Source: Linanthus parryae
Taxonomy: Eukaryota; Streptophyta; Magnoliopsida; Ericales; Polemoniaceae
DNA: 64,000 bases
Assembly (NCBI GenBank): GCA_023055425.1
Contig: JALGPY010000003.1
Location: 72,639,491 to 72,703,490, forward strand
Reading direction: 5' to 3'
The translations under genes and the position numbers were made by a program. Position 1 is the first letter of the stretch, and each line of letters starts with the position of its first letter. The notes under the pieces were generated by a model that had not been told where the DNA came from, did no database searches, and worked only from the letters and a program-made list of their open reading frames with translations. Positions 61,545 to 64,000 of this stretch are shown here, piece after piece.

Positions 61545-62989
61545 ATCAAACATGGGAGCTCACGAACCTACCACAAGGGCACAAAGAGATTGTCGTGAGA
61601 TGGCTTTACAAAATGAAGAGGAATGCAAATGGTGAAGTCCAGAGGTATAAGGTGATATTAGTAGCCAAGGGTTACAAGCAAAGACCTGGAAGTAATTATG
61701 GAAAAGTGTTTGCGCATGTTGCTCGCATGGAGACCATTCGATTTGTGATTGCGTTCGCAGGTCAACAAAAATGGAATATTATCAACTTAATGTCAAATAT
61801 GCGTTTTTAATGGCTATCTTGATGAGGAGATTTACATTGAACAACCTACGTGATATGTTAAGAAAGGTGGACGTGACAAGGTATACAAGTTGAGGAAAGC
61901 TCTCTACGGTTTATAGCAGGCTGTTCGTGCATGGAATGCACGAATACATAAATACTTCCTTGATAATGGATTTGCGAAGTTACCTTATGAGTATGCTCTT
62001 TACGAGAAGGTTAATGAAAATAATAAGATGTTATTTCTTTCCTTTATTTGAAAATTTGATTTTCACCGGGAATAGTCCAAGTATGTTTTAAGAATTCAAG
62101 AAGAGTATGGTCACATAATTTGAAATGATAGACATGGGACTAATGTCTTAGTTTCTCGGCGTTGAAGTAGACCAAAGAGAAGACATCAGATTTCTTCCTG
62201 AAAATGGTTATGCAAAAGAGGTGTTGAAACACTTCCGGATGGAGTCTTGTAATTCAGTTTACACTCCAGTTGAGTGTGGCATAGAATTGAGGAATAACGA
62301 AGAAGGGGATGTTGATCCGACTTACTTAAAAATCTTAGTTGGAAGCCTGCGGTATCTCACTTGTAGTCGGCCTGATATTTTGTATGGCGTTGGATTGATT
62401 AGCAGGTACATGGAGTTACAACCAGACACATCTTAATGTAGCTAAGAGGATACGAAGATACATCAAAGGTACACTCCGAGATGGCTAATTGTATTCAAGT
62501 GTTGTTGATTATAAACTTGTTGGTTACTCGGACAGTGATTGGGCACGAGACTTGGATGAGAGAAAGAGCACATGCGGATTCACTTTTCTGATAGAAAATT
62601 CTGCATTTACTTGGTCGTTGAAGAAGCAAGTTATTTTTACTTTATCTACTTGTGAAGGAGAGTATGTTGCAGCCAACTCAACGGTTTGGCATGCTATTTG
62701 GTTAAGGAATTTTTTGAGTTATATGGGGTTCATTCAGGAGCATCCTACTCAAATTCATGTAGACAATAGATCAACAATTGTGTTGGCAAAAAATCCAGTA
62801 TTTCATGAACAGAGAAACCATATTGATACTCGGTACCATTTCATACGAGTGCATGTGAAGAAGAATGAGGTGGAGCTCGTCTATTGCAGGACTTACGATC
62901 AAAATACTGATATCTTTACTAAGACACTGAAGCATGATACATTCAGCAAACTGAAGATGCAACTAGGAATGGAGACCTGCAGAAATTGA
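61520..62989 (+). pseudogene. copia-B RT and RNase H
   Basis: Frame 61517-61810 gives MDEIRSIEKNQTWELTNLP, WLYKMKRNANGEVQRYK and VAKGYKQRPGSNYGKVFA, the N-terminal RT of Tork-like copia, then a shift. IHKYFLDNGFAKLPYEYAL is near 61950. At about 62045 the catalytic YVDD box is replaced by text reading LYLKI or LFENLIFTG, so RT is inactive. LKHFRMESCNSVYTPVE is at 62221. RNase H is intact as a 166-codon frame, 62489-62989: VGYSDSDWARDLDERKST, FTLSTCEGEYVAANS, IHVDNRSTIVLAKNPVFHEQ, DIFTKTLK. A purine-rich GAGGGTGGGGTGGGG tract follows it. Confidence 0.88.
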
Positions 62990-63002
62990 GGGTGGGGTGG
63001 GG
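62990..63002 (+). other. Polypurine tract of copia-B
   Basis: GGGTGGGGTGGGG directly between the RNase H stop codon and the LTR start TGTTGATT. Confidence 0.8.
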
Positions 63003-63738
63003 TGTTGATTTTCGTAAACTCAATTTATGTTTTGGGGTTATTTTATGATATGCATAAACTTGTAAGTAAGGTTAGTAATGATGTAAACTTAGCCTCTAAG
63101 GTTTTGAGATAGTCAACAATTGTGGGCTGCCACTTGAACTCTGCTTAGGACAGAGAGCAGCAGCAACAGAGTGACGACAGTAGCAGCAACAGACAGTGTC
63201 GGCAAGAAAGGGAGATTTCCTTTCGTCGAAGAAAGCTCTATCAGGTGGCATGGTTTTTCTATAAATGACCAGACCTCAGTGTGTTTGTAAGTAGCAGAAA
63301 TAGATCAATAAATACATAAAATAGAGAGAAAACAATAGTGATTGAGAAAGAAAGGAAGAGCCGAAGCTCTGTCGAGTGAGTGTCTGTGAGTTGTTTGAGA
63401 TTGGAAGGTAGAAAAGAAGAAGTTGTAGTGCTGATCTCTTTTGTTGTACTCGTGCCGATTTTCTATCATGTTCGTTGTTTAAATGCAAGATAAGTTCTTC
63501 CCCAATTCCTTGTTGTTCTTACCTTGTTCTTGAGATGTGGTTTTGATTACACCTGCTGTAAGTTTGCTTGTGGAATTGTTGTTCGTACTTGCTTCTTCTC
63601 ATGTGGAGTAGTAATATGAGTTTGAAGTACACTATTCTCAAATTCTGCCGTTAGTTCACTGGTTGCTAAGTTGCTGGAGAATTGTTCATGTTTGTGTCAA
63701 CCTTGATTATCTGAATTTGATAATTTTGATTTCCAACA
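63003..63738 (+). repeat. 3' LTR of copia-B
   Basis: 736 bp, TGTTGATTTTCG to TTTCCAACA. It includes AATAAATACATAAAATAG near 63310, a plausible polyadenylation region, and no gene. It is unlike the 484-bp LTR at 49039-49522. Confidence 0.7.
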
Positions 63739-64000
63739 CTCCTTGATCATTATTTTTGGGTATTGACACCAGTTTAAATTTGGAGCTTGTGGTAATGAAC
63801 TGATTGCCTGTAGGTTCTGAAACAAATGGCAAATAATGATTTAGTAAAGAACTTAGTGAATGCTGAAGTAGTAAGGGTGATTATCTCAACATTTCTATGG
63901 AAGATGAAAACCATCGTTGCATGGTCACAAAAGTACCATGTTTCAAGTACACATTTTGATGTATCTCAAGAAACTTATTTGGTGACAAATTAGCGGGATA
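63739..64000. other. Right flank, nothing recognised
   Basis: AT-rich unique-looking DNA to the window end. No primer-binding site follows the LTR here, which agrees with 63738 being the outer end of the element. Confidence 0.4.

Overview
This is flowering-plant nuclear DNA, probably eudicot (inference from element types; the species cannot be told). It holds one clear host gene, the nuclear gene for the mitochondrial F1-ATP synthase beta subunit (ATP2, 15519-19290, + strand, nine exons, 556 codons). The gene sits in dense, nested LTR-retrotransposon debris that makes up most of the window. Element classes were recognised from protein motifs (gag zinc knuckles, DSG/DLGA proteases, integrase, RT, RNase H), primer-binding sites (initiator tRNA-Met type for copia, tRNA-Asp type for Athila) and target-site duplications (TSDs).

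Left part (1-13 kb): an Angela/BARE-like copia element cut by the window edge sits in a SIRE-type copia element. Then come gene-empty AT-rich DNA, a miniature LTR element (TRIM, 7173-7596) and a decayed copia element (8.85-13.0 kb). From 13 to 15.3 kb there are two unrecognised reverse-strand remnants with splice-like borders, one starting about 195 bp from the ATP2 start codon and diverging from it. Right of ATP2 lie an LTR-like repeat (20592-22369) and a LINE RNase H fragment.

Centre (23.5-40.5 kb): a structurally complete Athila (Ty3/gypsy) element on the reverse strand, with two 1475-bp LTRs, tRNA-Asp PBS, gag-PR, RT-RNase H-INT and a third ORF downstream of pol. It is flanked by a perfect CTTAT duplication, sits in the gag of a related element (here gypsy-2), and carries a 3.3-kb solo LTR of another family (TSD GCTTT). 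Stops and frameshifts disable it.

Right part (40.5-64 kb): gypsy-2 remnants, a solo Athila-type LTR, a decayed gypsy element with a 36-unit GTTTT microsatellite, a second TRIM relative, and a Tork-like copia element (49.0-63.7 kb). That copia is split by a hAT-like MITE, a SIRE LTR and a 7.15-kb block. The block is a second copy of the Athila locus including its gypsy-2 flank, so it looks like a segmental duplication rather than a new insertion. A ~460-bp piece of the copia is duplicated on both sides of it. A palindrome-rich module (CTTCGTACGAAG) recurs in the Athila LTRs, inside the Athila element, and in an unrelated copia LTR.
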